Positions 40,136-49,359 of a DNA stretch of 64,000 bases are shown one piece after another (position 1 is the first letter of the stretch; each line of letters opens with the position of its first letter). Below the pieces are notes generated by a model, which saw nothing but the letters and a program-made list of their open reading frames with translations, was not told the DNA's origin and did not search any database. Origin of the DNA: UMGS1532 sp045542355. Its GTDB lineage: Bacteria > Bacillota > Clostridia > Oscillospirales > Acutalibacteraceae. The stretch covers positions 1-64,000 of the forward strand of contig JAZQKX010000031.1 in assembly GCA_045542355.1 (NCBI GenBank). Direction: 5' to 3'. Position numbers and translations under genes: made by a program.

Positions 40136-41806
40136 TTGAAAACAAGAATTGTTTCACTCCTGCTTTTGGCGGTCATGCTTCTGACTGCCTGTGGAAAAAT
40201 AAATAACACCTCGTCATCCTCCCTAAGCGATGTTGCCTCTACCCTAAGCGATGTGGAGGAAGCATTGGCAGACGAACGCTCGGGCGTTTCTTTGGCTTGT
40301 AGCGCCACCGACTCTTTCTGCCCATACACCGCAGAAACCACCCTCAACCGCGAACTGGGTATCCTTATGTACGATAGCCTAGTGGTGCTGGACAACGAGT
40401 TTTCTCCCGTCATGTCTCTGGCAGAGGAAATAAAAATCAACAAAAAAACCGTCACCGTAACAATAAAGAGCGCTCAGTTTTCCGACGGCTCGGCTGTCAC
40501 TGCCGATGATGTGGTCTACTGTGCCGAAAAAGCAATGGATTCAAAAACCAGATACGGCTACGCTTTAGAGGATGTTAAATCGGTGTCGGCAAGTGGTAGC
40601 AGAACGGTGGTCTTTAATCTTTCCAAGCAAGACCCTTATTTCAAAAACTGCCTCAATTTTCCCATTTATAAAAAAGGAACAGACGAGAACGAGAGTAGCG
40701 ATAAAATTGAAATTCCCCCCATTGGCTCGGGTAGATATATAATTAATAAGGCGAAAACCAAGCTCAAGGCAAATGAGGATTTCCACGGCGGCAAACCCAC
40801 CCTTTCCTCAATAAGCCTTATAAACACTCCCGACGACGACGCGCTCCAGCATAACCTTGAGGTTGGCAATATTTCTTATTACTATTCCGACCTTTCGGAT
40901 TGCAGTATTCCGGGACTCCGAGGCAAGTATGAGAGTGTCATTCTTAACAATTTAGTTTTCTTAGGTGTTAATATGGAGTCGGGTGTGATGAGCGGCACCG
41001 AAATGCGACAGGCTGTGTCTGCTGCAATCGACCGCAATGCCATCACCGATAACGCTTACTATCGCAACGCAATACCTGCAACAGGTATCTTTAATCCTGA
41101 GTGGTGCGAAAAGGATTCTATTATGCAAACCACAGAAACTGTGGTAAATGAAAATGTTTATCTTGCACAATTGGCAAAAATAGGGTATAATGAAAAAGAT
41201 AAAAACGGATATTATGTAAATTCGGCAGGGGATAGACTGTCTCTTAAGCTTGTGAACTATAAGGAAAACGAGTGGAGAACAGCCGCCGCCAAGCTTATCA
41301 AAAGTGAGTTAAAAGCTGCGGGGATATTCGTTCAAATCGACAACCTTTCCTGGAAAGACTATAAATTTGCCCTACAGAATCGCCACTTTGATTTATATAT
41401 AGCCGAGGTAACATTGGGCAATAATATGGATATTTCCCAGCTTGTAACCATGAAGGGTGACTCAGCCTATGGAGTGTATTATAGCTCTAAGAAAAAATCT
41501 GATAATTCTGAAAGTTCCGTAACCAGTGTCGAAAGCTCATCTGACACGGATTCTGAAACTTCCGACAAAAAGCAGGAGGAAGAGGAAAAAGACTTCGCTG
41601 GTGATACTGCGAAAGCAGTGGAGGAGTTTTACGACGGAGAGGCAACTCTCCAGCAGGTTGTAGCGGCTTTTTCCAACGAATTACCTCTGATACCCCTTTG
41701 CTACAGAACGGGAGTTGTAAGCTACTCGACGAATCTCAGCGGTGTTTCGCCCTCATACGGAGATGTATTTGGCGGAATCGAAAATGTAATTTTAGGCAGT
41801 AAATAG
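40136..41806 (+). CDS. Family 5 extracellular solute-binding lipoprotein
   Basis: 556 residues, TTG start behind AGAGGA. A lipoprotein signal (LLLLAVMLLTACGK) puts Cys at about 19 on the membrane. The SBP_bac_5 fold is indicated by YDSLVVLDNEFSPVMSLAEE, FSDGSAVTADDVVY and later RQAVSAAIDRNAITDN. A Ser/Glu/Asp-rich insert of about 35 residues (near 452-487) interrupts the C-terminal lobe. Such proteins bind oligopeptides or other solutes for ABC importers, but no permease or ATPase gene is near, so its partner is elsewhere. Confidence 0.88.
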   Translation: MKTRIVSLLLLAVMLLTACGKINNTSSSSLSDVASTLSDVEEALADERSGVSLACSATDSFCPYTAETTLNRELGILMYDSLVVLDNEFSPVMSLAEEIKINKKTVTVTIKSAQFSDGSAVTADDVVYCAEKAMDSKTRYGYALEDVKSVSASGSRTVVFNLSKQDPYFKNCLNFPIYKKGTDENESSDKIEIPPIGSGRYIINKAKTKLKANEDFHGGKPTLSSISLINTPDDDALQHNLEVGNISYYYSDLSDCSIPGLRGKYESVILNNLVFLGVNMESGVMSGTEMRQAVSAAIDRNAITDNAYYRNAIPATGIFNPEWCEKDSIMQTTETVVNENVYLAQLAKIGYNEKDKNGYYVNSAGDRLSLKLVNYKENEWRTAAAKLIKSELKAAGIFVQIDNLSWKDYKFALQNRHFDLYIAEVTLGNNMDISQLVTMKGDSAYGVYYSSKKKSDNSESSVTSVESSSDTDSETSDKKQEEEEKDFAGDTAKAVEEFYDGEATLQQVVAAFSNELPLIPLCYRTGVVSYSTNLSGVSPSYGDVFGGIENVILGSK

Positions 41807-41844
41807 CCTTGAATATATTTAATTAATTTAAGGAGGATAAAGCA

Positions 41845-42195
41845 ATGATCTCTTATGAAACCATGACAGGTACCGTTTGCTTCTCAAACGAATATCTTGC
41901 TAAGCTCATTGGCAATGCCGTGCAGAGTTGCTATGGTGTTGTGAAGATGGTGCCCAGCAAAAAGCAAAAGGTTTTCAAGGCCTTTAATAAGGATAACTAT
42001 ATTGATAAAGGCATAAATGTTAAGGGTAATATCAACACAGTTCAGGTTGATTTGCATATCGCCGTTATATACGGAATAAACATAAATACTATTGCCAACA
42101 GCATAACCGAAGCTGTGAAATACACAGTTAAACAGGCAACAGGTATAAGCGTTTCCAAGGTTACCGTCAGAGTAGACGATATCGTAACCGAATAA
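41845..42195 (+). CDS. Asp23/Gls24 family protein
   Basis: 116 residues with the DUF322 pattern: VCFSNEYLAKLIGNAVQSCYGVV start and a VDLHIAVIYGININTIANSI plus VTVRVDDIV end. Usually found directly before the DAK2-domain kinase gene in Firmicutes, as here (25 bp apart), and tied to cell-envelope stress or alkaline tolerance. Precise action is unknown. Confidence 0.9.
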   Translation: MISYETMTGTVCFSNEYLAKLIGNAVQSCYGVVKMVPSKKQKVFKAFNKDNYIDKGINVKGNINTVQVDLHIAVIYGININTIANSITEAVKYTVKQATGISVSKVTVRVDDIVTE

Positions 42196-42220
42196 TTGCA
42201 TTTAAAGGAGTGTTCCAATT

Positions 42221-43888
42221 TTGTTAACAGGTAATATCCTGCGCGATGCAATAATTTCGGGCGCGAATAATATTGCAAACAATCGTCGTGCAGTAGACGA
42301 ACTAAATGTTTTCCCCGTGCCTGATGGCGATACGGGTACCAATATGTCAATGACCATCTCCAATGCCTCTAAAGAGGTAAGCCGTATGCAGTCGTCATCG
42401 GTTGGAGAGGTCGCTAATACCGTAGCTTCAGCCCTGCTCCGCGGAGCGAGAGGAAACTCGGGCGTTATTCTTTCCCTTATTTTCCGCGGTTTTGCCAAGG
42501 GCTTTAAGGGTTGCGACGAGGCTGGTGCCAACGAAATAGCCAATGCCTTTGAGCTTGGCACCGAGGCGGCATACAAGGCGGTTATGAAACCCACAGAGGG
42601 TACAATCCTAACGGTAGTAAGGGTAGCCGCCGAATATGCCAGAAAAGCCGTTAAGGATGGAAAAAATGAGGTTGAGTGCTTTGCCGCCGCTTTAGAGGGC
42701 GCAAAGGTTTCCCTCGCCCAGACTCCCGAAATTCTCCCTGTGCTTAAAAAAGCCGGTGTTGTAGATGCCGGTGGCAGAGGCTTGGTTGTTATTTTAGAGG
42801 GTATGTATTCTGTAATTAGCGGCGGAGAGGTTATTTCTGCGGTAGGCGTTTCTTCCGAGTCAGAAGCCGAAAACGAGGGCGGAGTAAACGCTGTGGCAGA
42901 GTATGAGGGTGAAATTACCTTTACCTACTGCACAGAGTTCATCGTAAAGCGTGAATCGGTAGATTCCAATCCTGCTGAGCTTCGAGCATATCTTGAAACA
43001 ATCGGCGACTGTGTTGTGGTTGTTGACGACGAGGAAATTATAAAGGTCCACGTTCACACAGATCATCCCGGTAATGCCTTTGAAAAGGGTCTTACCTTTG
43101 GTCAACTCACCAATATGAAGGTTGAAAATATGCGCGACCAGAACGAACGCGCTAAGCACGATGCAAAATCACCTAAGCCCACAGATAATCTTGAGAAAAC
43201 AGAGGTCTATACCCCTGCACCTCAGGAAAATCACTATGGCTTTGTGTCTGTCAGCGCAGGTAAGGGCCTTGAAGAACTGTTCCACGATATCGGTGTAGAC
43301 ACCGTTGTAAGCGGCGGACAGACCATGAATCCCAGCACCGACGATATCTTAAAGGCTATCGAGCTTACTCCCGCTGAAACGGTATTCGTTCTTCCTAATA
43401 ATAAAAACATCATCATGGCAGCTGAACAGGCGGTGCCTTTGGCAACAAGACGAGTAATCGTTCTTCAGACCCGCACCATTCCTCAGGGTATTTCCGCAAT
43501 GCTCGCCTTCGATCCCGACAGCGACTATGAGCAGAATGCCATAACCATGCGTCAGGCTTACGATAATGTTGGCACAGGTCAGATTACCTATGCCGCCCGT
43601 GACAGCGACTACGATGGTCACCAAATCAAAAAGGGCGAGCTTCTTGCCATGGCAAACGGTAAAATCACCTTTACCGATACCGATTTGGAAAAGACTGTTG
43701 TTAAGCTTACCAAATCCTTAACTAATAAGGACACAATGTATGTAACCCTTATCCACGGTGAGGATGTGGATTCCGCAAAGGCTGAGAAAATCAGAGAAGC
43801 GGTTGCCGCAAAGCTGGGCTCAAATATCGATGTCACCTTAATTGACGGCGGTCAGCCTGTCTATTACTTCCTCATTTCAGTTGAATAA
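42221..43888 (+). CDS. FakA/YloV-type fatty acid kinase catalytic subunit (DAK2 plus DegV-like)
   Basis: 555 residues, TTG start 12 bp after AAAGGAG. The DAK2 nucleotide-binding domain has DELNVFPVPDGDTGTNM with the metal-binding Asp triad, LLRGARGNSGVILS and PTEGTILTVVR. A middle domain contains YCTEFIV and KVHVHTDHPG, and the C-terminal part is the FakB-contact/YloV domain. FakA phosphorylates fatty acids held by FakB (DegV) proteins. No fakB is next to it. Confidence 0.93.
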   Translation: MLTGNILRDAIISGANNIANNRRAVDELNVFPVPDGDTGTNMSMTISNASKEVSRMQSSSVGEVANTVASALLRGARGNSGVILSLIFRGFAKGFKGCDEAGANEIANAFELGTEAAYKAVMKPTEGTILTVVRVAAEYARKAVKDGKNEVECFAAALEGAKVSLAQTPEILPVLKKAGVVDAGGRGLVVILEGMYSVISGGEVISAVGVSSESEAENEGGVNAVAEYEGEITFTYCTEFIVKRESVDSNPAELRAYLETIGDCVVVVDDEEIIKVHVHTDHPGNAFEKGLTFGQLTNMKVENMRDQNERAKHDAKSPKPTDNLEKTEVYTPAPQENHYGFVSVSAGKGLEELFHDIGVDTVVSGGQTMNPSTDDILKAIELTPAETVFVLPNNKNIIMAAEQAVPLATRRVIVLQTRTIPQGISAMLAFDPDSDYEQNAITMRQAYDNVGTGQITYAARDSDYDGHQIKKGELLAMANGKITFTDTDLEKTVVKLTKSLTNKDTMYVTLIHGEDVDSAKAEKIREAVAAKLGSNIDVTLIDGGQPVYYFLISVE

Positions 43889-43899
43889 CAAACTAAATC

Positions 43900-43936
43900 C
43901 GACTGTCATACCTTTTGTGGTGTGACAGTCGTTTTA
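43900..43936 (+). terminator. Terminator after the fakA-like gene
   Basis: CGACTGTCA with ACC inside (43900-43912) pairs with GG-TGTGACAGTCG (to 43931), then TTTTAC. Confidence 0.85.
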
Positions 43937-43959
43937 CATGGAAAATATTTTGATAGTGC

Positions 43960-43988
43960 TTGAAATACCAAAAGGGGTGTATTATAAT
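43960..43988 (+). promoter_or_regulatory. Promoter of recG
   Basis: TTGAAA at 43960-43965, 17-bp spacer, TATAAT at 43983-43988. recG starts at 44071. Confidence 0.7.
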
Positions 43989-44070
43989 TACAAGTGAGCG
44001 CATTAGGTGATATGCGATTTTGAATTATATAGAAATATGATTGATTAACACTGAAAAGAGGTGACGGTAA

Positions 44071-46077
44071 ATGCGCGACATACAATTCATTAAAGGCGTG
44101 GGGGAAAAAAGGGTGAATGATTTCAGGAAATTAGGAGTATTAACAGTTGAGGATTTGCTGAGATACTACCCCAGAGACTATGTGGATTATTCCAACATAA
44201 AGGAGCTATATTCCGCAGCAGCAGGTAGTATATGCGCCGTTAAATGCCGAATTGTAAGCCCTGTTAGTGAACAATACATCAGAAAAAATATGACGGTGTA
44301 TAAATTTGCGGCTACCGATGACACCGCGCTTTTACGTGTAACCTTATTTAATAACCGATTTTTAGCCGAAAAGCTGAAATTAGGAGATACCTACATTTTC
44401 TATGGAAAAATCATGGGCATGGCGGGAGCGCGAGAAATGTCCTCTCCCGAAATCGTATCCGTAGAAAACGCAGAAATAACTCCTGTTTATCCTACCACAG
44501 CAGGTCTCTATCAATCCAATATCCGCAAGGTGGTAAAAAACGCCCTGGAGTTTATTCCCACCGACCCCATACCCAAATATATTTTAGAGGAATTCGAGCT
44601 TTGCAACTTAAAGTTTGCGCTGGAAAACATTCATTTCCCAAAAGATATGGAGAGCCTCCAAAAGGCTAAAGAAAGGCTCATATTTGAAGAACTGTTCCTT
44701 TTCCGCATTGGAATTGCAAGGCTGAAAAGCGGAAACCAGAAGCGTAGCGGCATGAAGCTCCAGTCTCTCCATCTTGATGAATTCCAAAAGGCCTTGCCCT
44801 TTACCCTCACACAGTCTCAGGTTTCCGCCATCAATGAGTGTGCAAGGGATATGATGAGTGCCAAGCAGATGAACCGACTTTTAGAGGGTGATGTAGGCTC
44901 TGGCAAAACTGCCGTTGCGGCGGCGCTTATGCATTCTGCCGCTATATGCGGTATTCAATCGGCGATGATGGCGCCAACCGAGATACTTGCTGAACAGCAT
45001 TATAATACTTTAAAAGGTATTTTAAAGAACACCGACATAAGAGTAGAGCTTCTTATAGGCAGTACTAAAAAGAGCAGCAAGGATGCAATAAAAGCCGCAA
45101 TAAAGGATGGTAGCGTTAACATCGTTATCGGCACTCAGGCTTTGATTCAAGGGGATGTGGAATTTGCTCGTTTAGGTCTCGTTGTAACCGATGAACAGCA
45201 TCGCTTTGGTGTTATGCAGAGAGCGGCTCTTGCTGATAAGGGAGAGGCGCCCCACGTTCTCGTTATGTCGGCAACGCCTATACCCAGAACCTTGGCATTG
45301 ATTCTCTATGGAGAGCTAGATATAAGCATTCTGTCGGCTCCACCCAGAGGCAGAAAACCGATAAAAACCTATATAGTGGAAACCGAACTCCGTCCGCGAA
45401 TTTATAATTTCATAAAGAAGCATATAGCCGAGGGACACAGCGCATATATTGTCTGCCCCTTGGTGGAGGAGGGCGAGAATGATATTGCCCCCGCTAAGGA
45501 ATACTATGAAAAACTGCAGTCGGAGGATTTTAAGGGTTATAGCTTAGGGCTTCTCCACGGAAAACTCAAACCAAAGGACAAAGAGAAAGCTATGCGCGAC
45601 TTTATAACAGGGGAGACACAGCTTCTAGTTGCTACTACCGTTGTCGAGGTGGGTGTGGATGTGCCTAATGCCACGGTTATAGTCATTGAAAATGCCGAGC
45701 GCTTTGGATTGTCTCAGCTTCATCAGCTCCGAGGCAGAGTGGGCAGAGGCAGTGACGAGTCCTATTGTGTGTTGGTGTCGGATGCTAAGGGTGAAGAGGC
45801 AACCCGTCGCTTTAAAATAATGTGTGAAACCACCAACGGTTTCAAGATTGCCGATGAGGATTTAAAGCTTCGTGGACCGGGTGACTTCTTAGGCAACCGT
45901 CAGCACGGACTACCCCTATTTAAAATTGCCGACCTCACCACGGATATGGATTCTCTCCGACTGGCGGGAAAAGCGACTGAAACGGTGTTAAAGGCTGACT
46001 TTGCGCTTGAGGCGCATGAACATAAAGCTTTGCGACAGGAAGTAGGCAATATGTTCAGGAGCAATACTGTAAATTAA
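44071..46077 (+). CDS. recG: ATP-dependent DNA helicase RecG
   Basis: 668 residues, slightly shorter than typical. A wedge/OB domain is in the first 230 residues. Helicase motifs follow: LLEGDVGSGKTAVAAALM (motif I), MAPTEILAEQH (Ia), VVTDEQHRFGVMQR (DEQH box), MSATPIPRTLAL (III), then ATTVVEVGVDVPNATV and LHQLRGRVGRG (V and VI). It reverses stalled forks and processes branched DNA. It is transcribed alone. Confidence 0.97.
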   Translation: MRDIQFIKGVGEKRVNDFRKLGVLTVEDLLRYYPRDYVDYSNIKELYSAAAGSICAVKCRIVSPVSEQYIRKNMTVYKFAATDDTALLRVTLFNNRFLAEKLKLGDTYIFYGKIMGMAGAREMSSPEIVSVENAEITPVYPTTAGLYQSNIRKVVKNALEFIPTDPIPKYILEEFELCNLKFALENIHFPKDMESLQKAKERLIFEELFLFRIGIARLKSGNQKRSGMKLQSLHLDEFQKALPFTLTQSQVSAINECARDMMSAKQMNRLLEGDVGSGKTAVAAALMHSAAICGIQSAMMAPTEILAEQHYNTLKGILKNTDIRVELLIGSTKKSSKDAIKAAIKDGSVNIVIGTQALIQGDVEFARLGLVVTDEQHRFGVMQRAALADKGEAPHVLVMSATPIPRTLALILYGELDISILSAPPRGRKPIKTYIVETELRPRIYNFIKKHIAEGHSAYIVCPLVEEGENDIAPAKEYYEKLQSEDFKGYSLGLLHGKLKPKDKEKAMRDFITGETQLLVATTVVEVGVDVPNATVIVIENAERFGLSQLHQLRGRVGRGSDESYCVLVSDAKGEEATRRFKIMCETTNGFKIADEDLKLRGPGDFLGNRQHGLPLFKIADLTTDMDSLRLAGKATETVLKADFALEAHEHKALRQEVGNMFRSNTVN

Positions 46078-46100
46078 AGGCAATTTAGTAAAAATAACAC

Positions 46101-46168
46101 TTGCAATTATATTTGCTTTGTGGTATAATTCTTAGGCTATGGAGTTTACTGATGTCTTCATAGCCTAA
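46101..46168 (+). promoter_or_regulatory. rpsB promoter and leader hairpin
   Basis: TTGCAA at 46101-46106, 17-bp spacer, TATAAT at 46124-46129. A perfect 10-bp stem, TTAGGCTATG (46132-46141) with CATAGCCTAA (46159-46168), begins right at the transcript start. The leader then runs 91 bp more to the rpsB start and includes GC-rich stretches. It may be an S2 autoregulatory leader. Confidence 0.65.
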
Positions 46169-46259
46169 AAATACGCATGTCCCGTTCTGAGGGTGCCAAA
46201 TTTTTGAAGAAAAAGGCGGTCTTGCGGGGCAGAGGTAAAACCTGAAGGAGGAAAAACAA

Positions 46260-47018
46260 ATGTCAGTAGTATCAATGAAACAGCTTCTCGAAGCAGGTGT
46301 TCATTTCGGCCACCTCACCAGACGCTGGAACCCCAAAATGGCTCAGTATATTTTCACTGAGCGTAACGGAATTTACATTATCGACCTGCAGAAGACCGTT
46401 AAGAAGCTTAACGACGCTTACATGTTCGTTCGTGAGCTTTCTGCAGAAGGTAAGGAAATTCTTTTCGTAGGCACCAAGAAACAGGCTCAGGATTCCGTTA
46501 AGGAAGACGCTATCGCTTGTGGTATGCCTTACGTTAACGCACGTTGGCTCGGCGGTATGCTCACCAACTTCCGCACCATCCGTCACAGAATCGACAGACT
46601 CAACCAGCTTCGCACCATGCGTGACGATGGCACATTCGACCTCTTACCTAAGAAAGAGGTTATCAAGTTAAATCTTGAAATCGAAAAGCTTGAAAAGTTC
46701 CTTGGCGGTATTCAGGACATGAATAAGATCCCCGGCGCTCTTTTCATTGTTGACCCCAGAAAAGAAAAGATTGCCGTACAGGAAGCTCACAAGTTAGGTA
46801 TTCCGATCATCGCTATCGTTGACACCAACTGTGACCCCGACGAGGTTGATTATGTAATCCCCGGTAATGACGACGCTATCCGCGCCGTTAAGCTCATCAC
46901 TCAGACCATGGCAGCCGCAGTTATCGAGGGCCGTCAGGGTGAGCAGGGTAGCGCTGCTAATGAGGAAGAACCCTCTGTTGAAGAAGCAGTAGCAGCCGAG
47001 GAAGCAGACGCTGAATAA
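46260..47018 (+). CDS. rpsB: 30S ribosomal protein S2
   Basis: 252 residues with the S2 blocks VVSMKQLLEAGVHFGHLTRR, WNPKM, FVGTKKQAQ, RWLGGMLTNF and VDTNCDPDEVDYVIPGNDDA; the C-terminal 25 residues are Glu/Ala-rich. It precedes tsf in the usual operon. GAAGGAGG ribosome binding site. Confidence 0.98.
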   Translation: MSVVSMKQLLEAGVHFGHLTRRWNPKMAQYIFTERNGIYIIDLQKTVKKLNDAYMFVRELSAEGKEILFVGTKKQAQDSVKEDAIACGMPYVNARWLGGMLTNFRTIRHRIDRLNQLRTMRDDGTFDLLPKKEVIKLNLEIEKLEKFLGGIQDMNKIPGALFIVDPRKEKIAVQEAHKLGIPIIAIVDTNCDPDEVDYVIPGNDDAIRAVKLITQTMAAAVIEGRQGEQGSAANEEEPSVEEAVAAEEADAE

Positions 47019-47059
47019 TCATCAATTTTAGATATTATCTTTTATAGGAGGATATACAA

Positions 47060-48154
47060 ATGGCATTTACAGCTAAAGACGTACAGGCTCTTCGCGAGAA
47101 GACCGGTTGCGGTATGATGGATTGTAAAAAGGCATTGGTTGAATGCGACGGCGATATGGAAAAGGCCGTTAACTACCTCAGAGAAAAAGGTCTTGCTTCT
47201 CAGGCAAAGAAAGCAACAAGAGTTGCTGCTGAGGGTGCAGTTGTAACTTATTCTGAAAATGGCATTGCAGCAGTTGTTGAGGCCAACACCGAGACCGACT
47301 TCGTTGCTTCTAACGACGAGTTCAAGGCTTTCACTTTAAAGGTTGCCGAAATCGTTGCTAAGCAGAATCCCGCAGATGTAGCTGAGCTTCTCACCATGAA
47401 GAATGAAGCAGGCGCAACTGTAGAAGAAATGGTACAGGAAATTTTCTTAAAGTTCCGTGAGAACCTTAGCGTTCGTCGTTTTGCTCGTTTTGAGGGAATC
47501 ACTTCAAGCTATGTTCACGCAGGTGGCTCCATCGGTGTTCTCGTTAAGTTTGACACCACCGACGAAATTGCAGCAAATCCTGAGTTCCAGGCTATGGGCA
47601 AGGCAGTTGCTATGCAGATTGCCGCTCAGAACCCCGAATATTTAAGTCAATCGGATATTTCTGATGATGAACTTGCCAAGATGAAGTCATTCACAATTGA
47701 TAGCGCTCTCAACAAGCCTGAAACACTTCCCATTCCCATTCTTAACAGCCTTATCGAAGAGGTAATCGCTGATAAGAAATGGAGCGACGAAGACATCACA
47801 ATTTATCAGGGTCTTGACCAGAAGCAGAAGAAGAACTTCGTAAACTTCATTTCTAAGGAAGCTCTTGCTACTTTGGCATCCGTTGCTGTTTCTCACAAAG
47901 CAGATATTTCCGAAAATAAGATCTTTGCCGGTCTTGTTCAGGGACGTCTTTCAAAGCAGCTTAAGGAGATTTGTCTCCTCGAGCAGGAATTCGTTATGGA
48001 CGATAGCGTAACAGTAGGCAAACACATTGCCAACACTGCAAAGGCTCTCGGCGGCGAAATCAAGGTTGTAGAGTATGTTCGCTTCGAAAAGGGCGAAGGC
48101 ATCCAGAAGCGTGAAGATAACTTCGCAGACGAAGTTGCTTCCATGATGAAATAA
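47060..48154 (+). CDS. tsf: Elongation factor Ts
   Basis: 364 residues. The N-terminal TS-N (UBA-like) motif VQALREKTGCGMMDCKKAL and the central VVEANTETDFVA core are plain; coiled segments follow. It is about 70 residues longer than E. coli EF-Ts, an extra stretch being in the C-terminal half (around 215-270). It releases GDP from EF-Tu. It lies 41 bp after rpsB. Confidence 0.97.
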   Translation: MAFTAKDVQALREKTGCGMMDCKKALVECDGDMEKAVNYLREKGLASQAKKATRVAAEGAVVTYSENGIAAVVEANTETDFVASNDEFKAFTLKVAEIVAKQNPADVAELLTMKNEAGATVEEMVQEIFLKFRENLSVRRFARFEGITSSYVHAGGSIGVLVKFDTTDEIAANPEFQAMGKAVAMQIAAQNPEYLSQSDISDDELAKMKSFTIDSALNKPETLPIPILNSLIEEVIADKKWSDEDITIYQGLDQKQKKNFVNFISKEALATLASVAVSHKADISENKIFAGLVQGRLSKQLKEICLLEQEFVMDDSVTVGKHIANTAKALGGEIKVVEYVRFEKGEGIQKREDNFADEVASMMK

Positions 48155-48168
48155 TTAATTTCATAAGC

Positions 48169-48200
48169 AAAGGCTTAGGGTTTTAAATCCTAAGCCTTTT
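48169..48200 (+). terminator. rpsB-tsf terminator
   Basis: AAAGGCTTAGG (48169-48179) pairs with CCTAAGCCTTTT (48189-48200). Confidence 0.88.
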
Positions 48201-48246
48201 AATTGTGCTGTTAGGCGGGTTTGCTATTAGTCCGAACTAACAAAAA

Positions 48247-48270
48247 AGCCGACGGATGCCTCCGTCGGCT
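48247..48270 (-). terminator. Terminator of the small membrane protein gene
   Basis: AGCCGACGGA (48247-48256), loop TGCC, TCCGTCGGCT (48261-48270); on the minus strand it is followed by a T run (48241-48246). Confidence 0.88.
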
Positions 48271-48285
48271 CTAACTTTTAAGTAA

Positions 48286-48669
48286 TTATTTATTTCTTGC
48301 AGCTTCATCTTTTCTTGCGGCTTTAGCGGCGGCAAGGGTTGCCTTGGCTGTTTCTTCAATGGCTTTCTTAGTTGCCTTTTCTCTTGCTTTAAGAGCTCTG
48401 CGAGCCTTGAAGTTTTCAACCACACTGGTGAAACCAAAGAGAGGCTTAGTGAAACTAATTAACAAGAAATCCGCAACAGCGAAGACGAAGAAGTAAATAA
48501 AGTTCTTTGAAACTGCAGAAAAATAATCCTCATTGGTGTGGGTGCTAAGTACATTAACTACAAAATAAAGGGCAAAAACGGACAATACAGCAATCAAAAC
48601 TATATCAATAATTCTTCCGATGGTTTTGTTTTTGCCTGTTTCGAGGAACTTGTTAATATCGAATTTCAT
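48286..48669 (-). CDS. Two-helix membrane protein with Ala/Lys-rich tail
   Basis: 127 residues. Helices at about 19-40 (IIDIVLIAVLSVFALYFVVN) and 58-75 (FFVFAVADFLLISF), then a cytoplasmic, charged, Ala/Lys/Arg-rich helical tail (about 90-127, with ATKKAIEETAKATLAAAKAA). I do not recognise the family. It is alone with its own terminator. Confidence 0.7.
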   Translation of the reverse strand: MKFDINKFLETGKNKTIGRIIDIVLIAVLSVFALYFVVNVLSTHTNEDYFSAVSKNFIYFFVFAVADFLLISFTKPLFGFTSVVENFKARRALKAREKATKKAIEETAKATLAAAKAARKDEAARNK

Positions 48670-48779
48670 TATAAATCACCTTTCTTGGGTTGTTGTGGGT
48701 TAAATATGCGCATAGAATCCATCAATAACTAAATTATACTATATTTTTTAGGTAGTGTCAACCAGTTTAAAAGGGTATT

Positions 48780-49358
48780 TTAAACATTAAGCAAATTGCT
48801 GTAGGGAGGATAAGTGTCGCAAAACTCCTTGATTTTTATGAAATCTCCCAACATCGCATCTTTAAGAGAGGGATTGTAATAAAAGGCGCTGGGATGGTAG
48901 GTACCCATGAACATAACCTTTCCTTTGGTAATAAGTTTTCCGTGGTCTCTTTCCAACCTGAAATGTGGGTCTATAAGCTGTCTGGATGCTATGCTTCCAA
49001 GACATATAACTATCTCAGGCTTTACAAGCTGAAACTGCTTTCTGAGACATTTTATACAAGCTTCCACTGCCGTTGGCTTTGGTGCTTTTCCTCCTGTTGT
49101 GCAGTTAACAAGCGCGGTTATATAAGCCTCGTCGGGCTCTATATCAATCAGTTTCAACATCCCGTCGAGATATTTACCGGTGTTTCCGCTCAAGATTTGG
49201 TTTGCTTTTATATCCTCAGGGGTTGGAGCATCTCCGATAACCATAATCCGCGCACAGAGATTTCCCCTGTGTAAAAGTTTAGATTTAGAGGTGAGATAGC
49301 AACCCTTACAGGCATTTACCTCATTTTTCAGTATCATCCATTGATTGTAAGTATCCAT
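48780..49358 (-). CDS. Uracil-DNA glycosylase, family 4-like
   Basis: 192 residues. Four Cys suited to a [4Fe-4S] cluster are in ACKGCYL, ALVNCTT and IKCLR. The motif MVIGDAPTPED holds the place of GEAPGxxE, with Asp and Thr changes in the catalytic loop, and GTYHPSAFYYNP is the HPS motif. It removes uracil from DNA. It ends a minus-strand unit 1 bp downstream of mnmE and is probably translationally coupled to it. Confidence 0.85.
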   Translation of the reverse strand: MDTYNQWMILKNEVNACKGCYLTSKSKLLHRGNLCARIMVIGDAPTPEDIKANQILSGNTGKYLDGMLKLIDIEPDEAYITALVNCTTGGKAPKPTAVEACIKCLRKQFQLVKPEIVICLGSIASRQLIDPHFRLERDHGKLITKGKVMFMGTYHPSAFYYNPSLKDAMLGDFIKIKEFCDTYPPYSNLLNV

Positions 49359-49359
49359 G

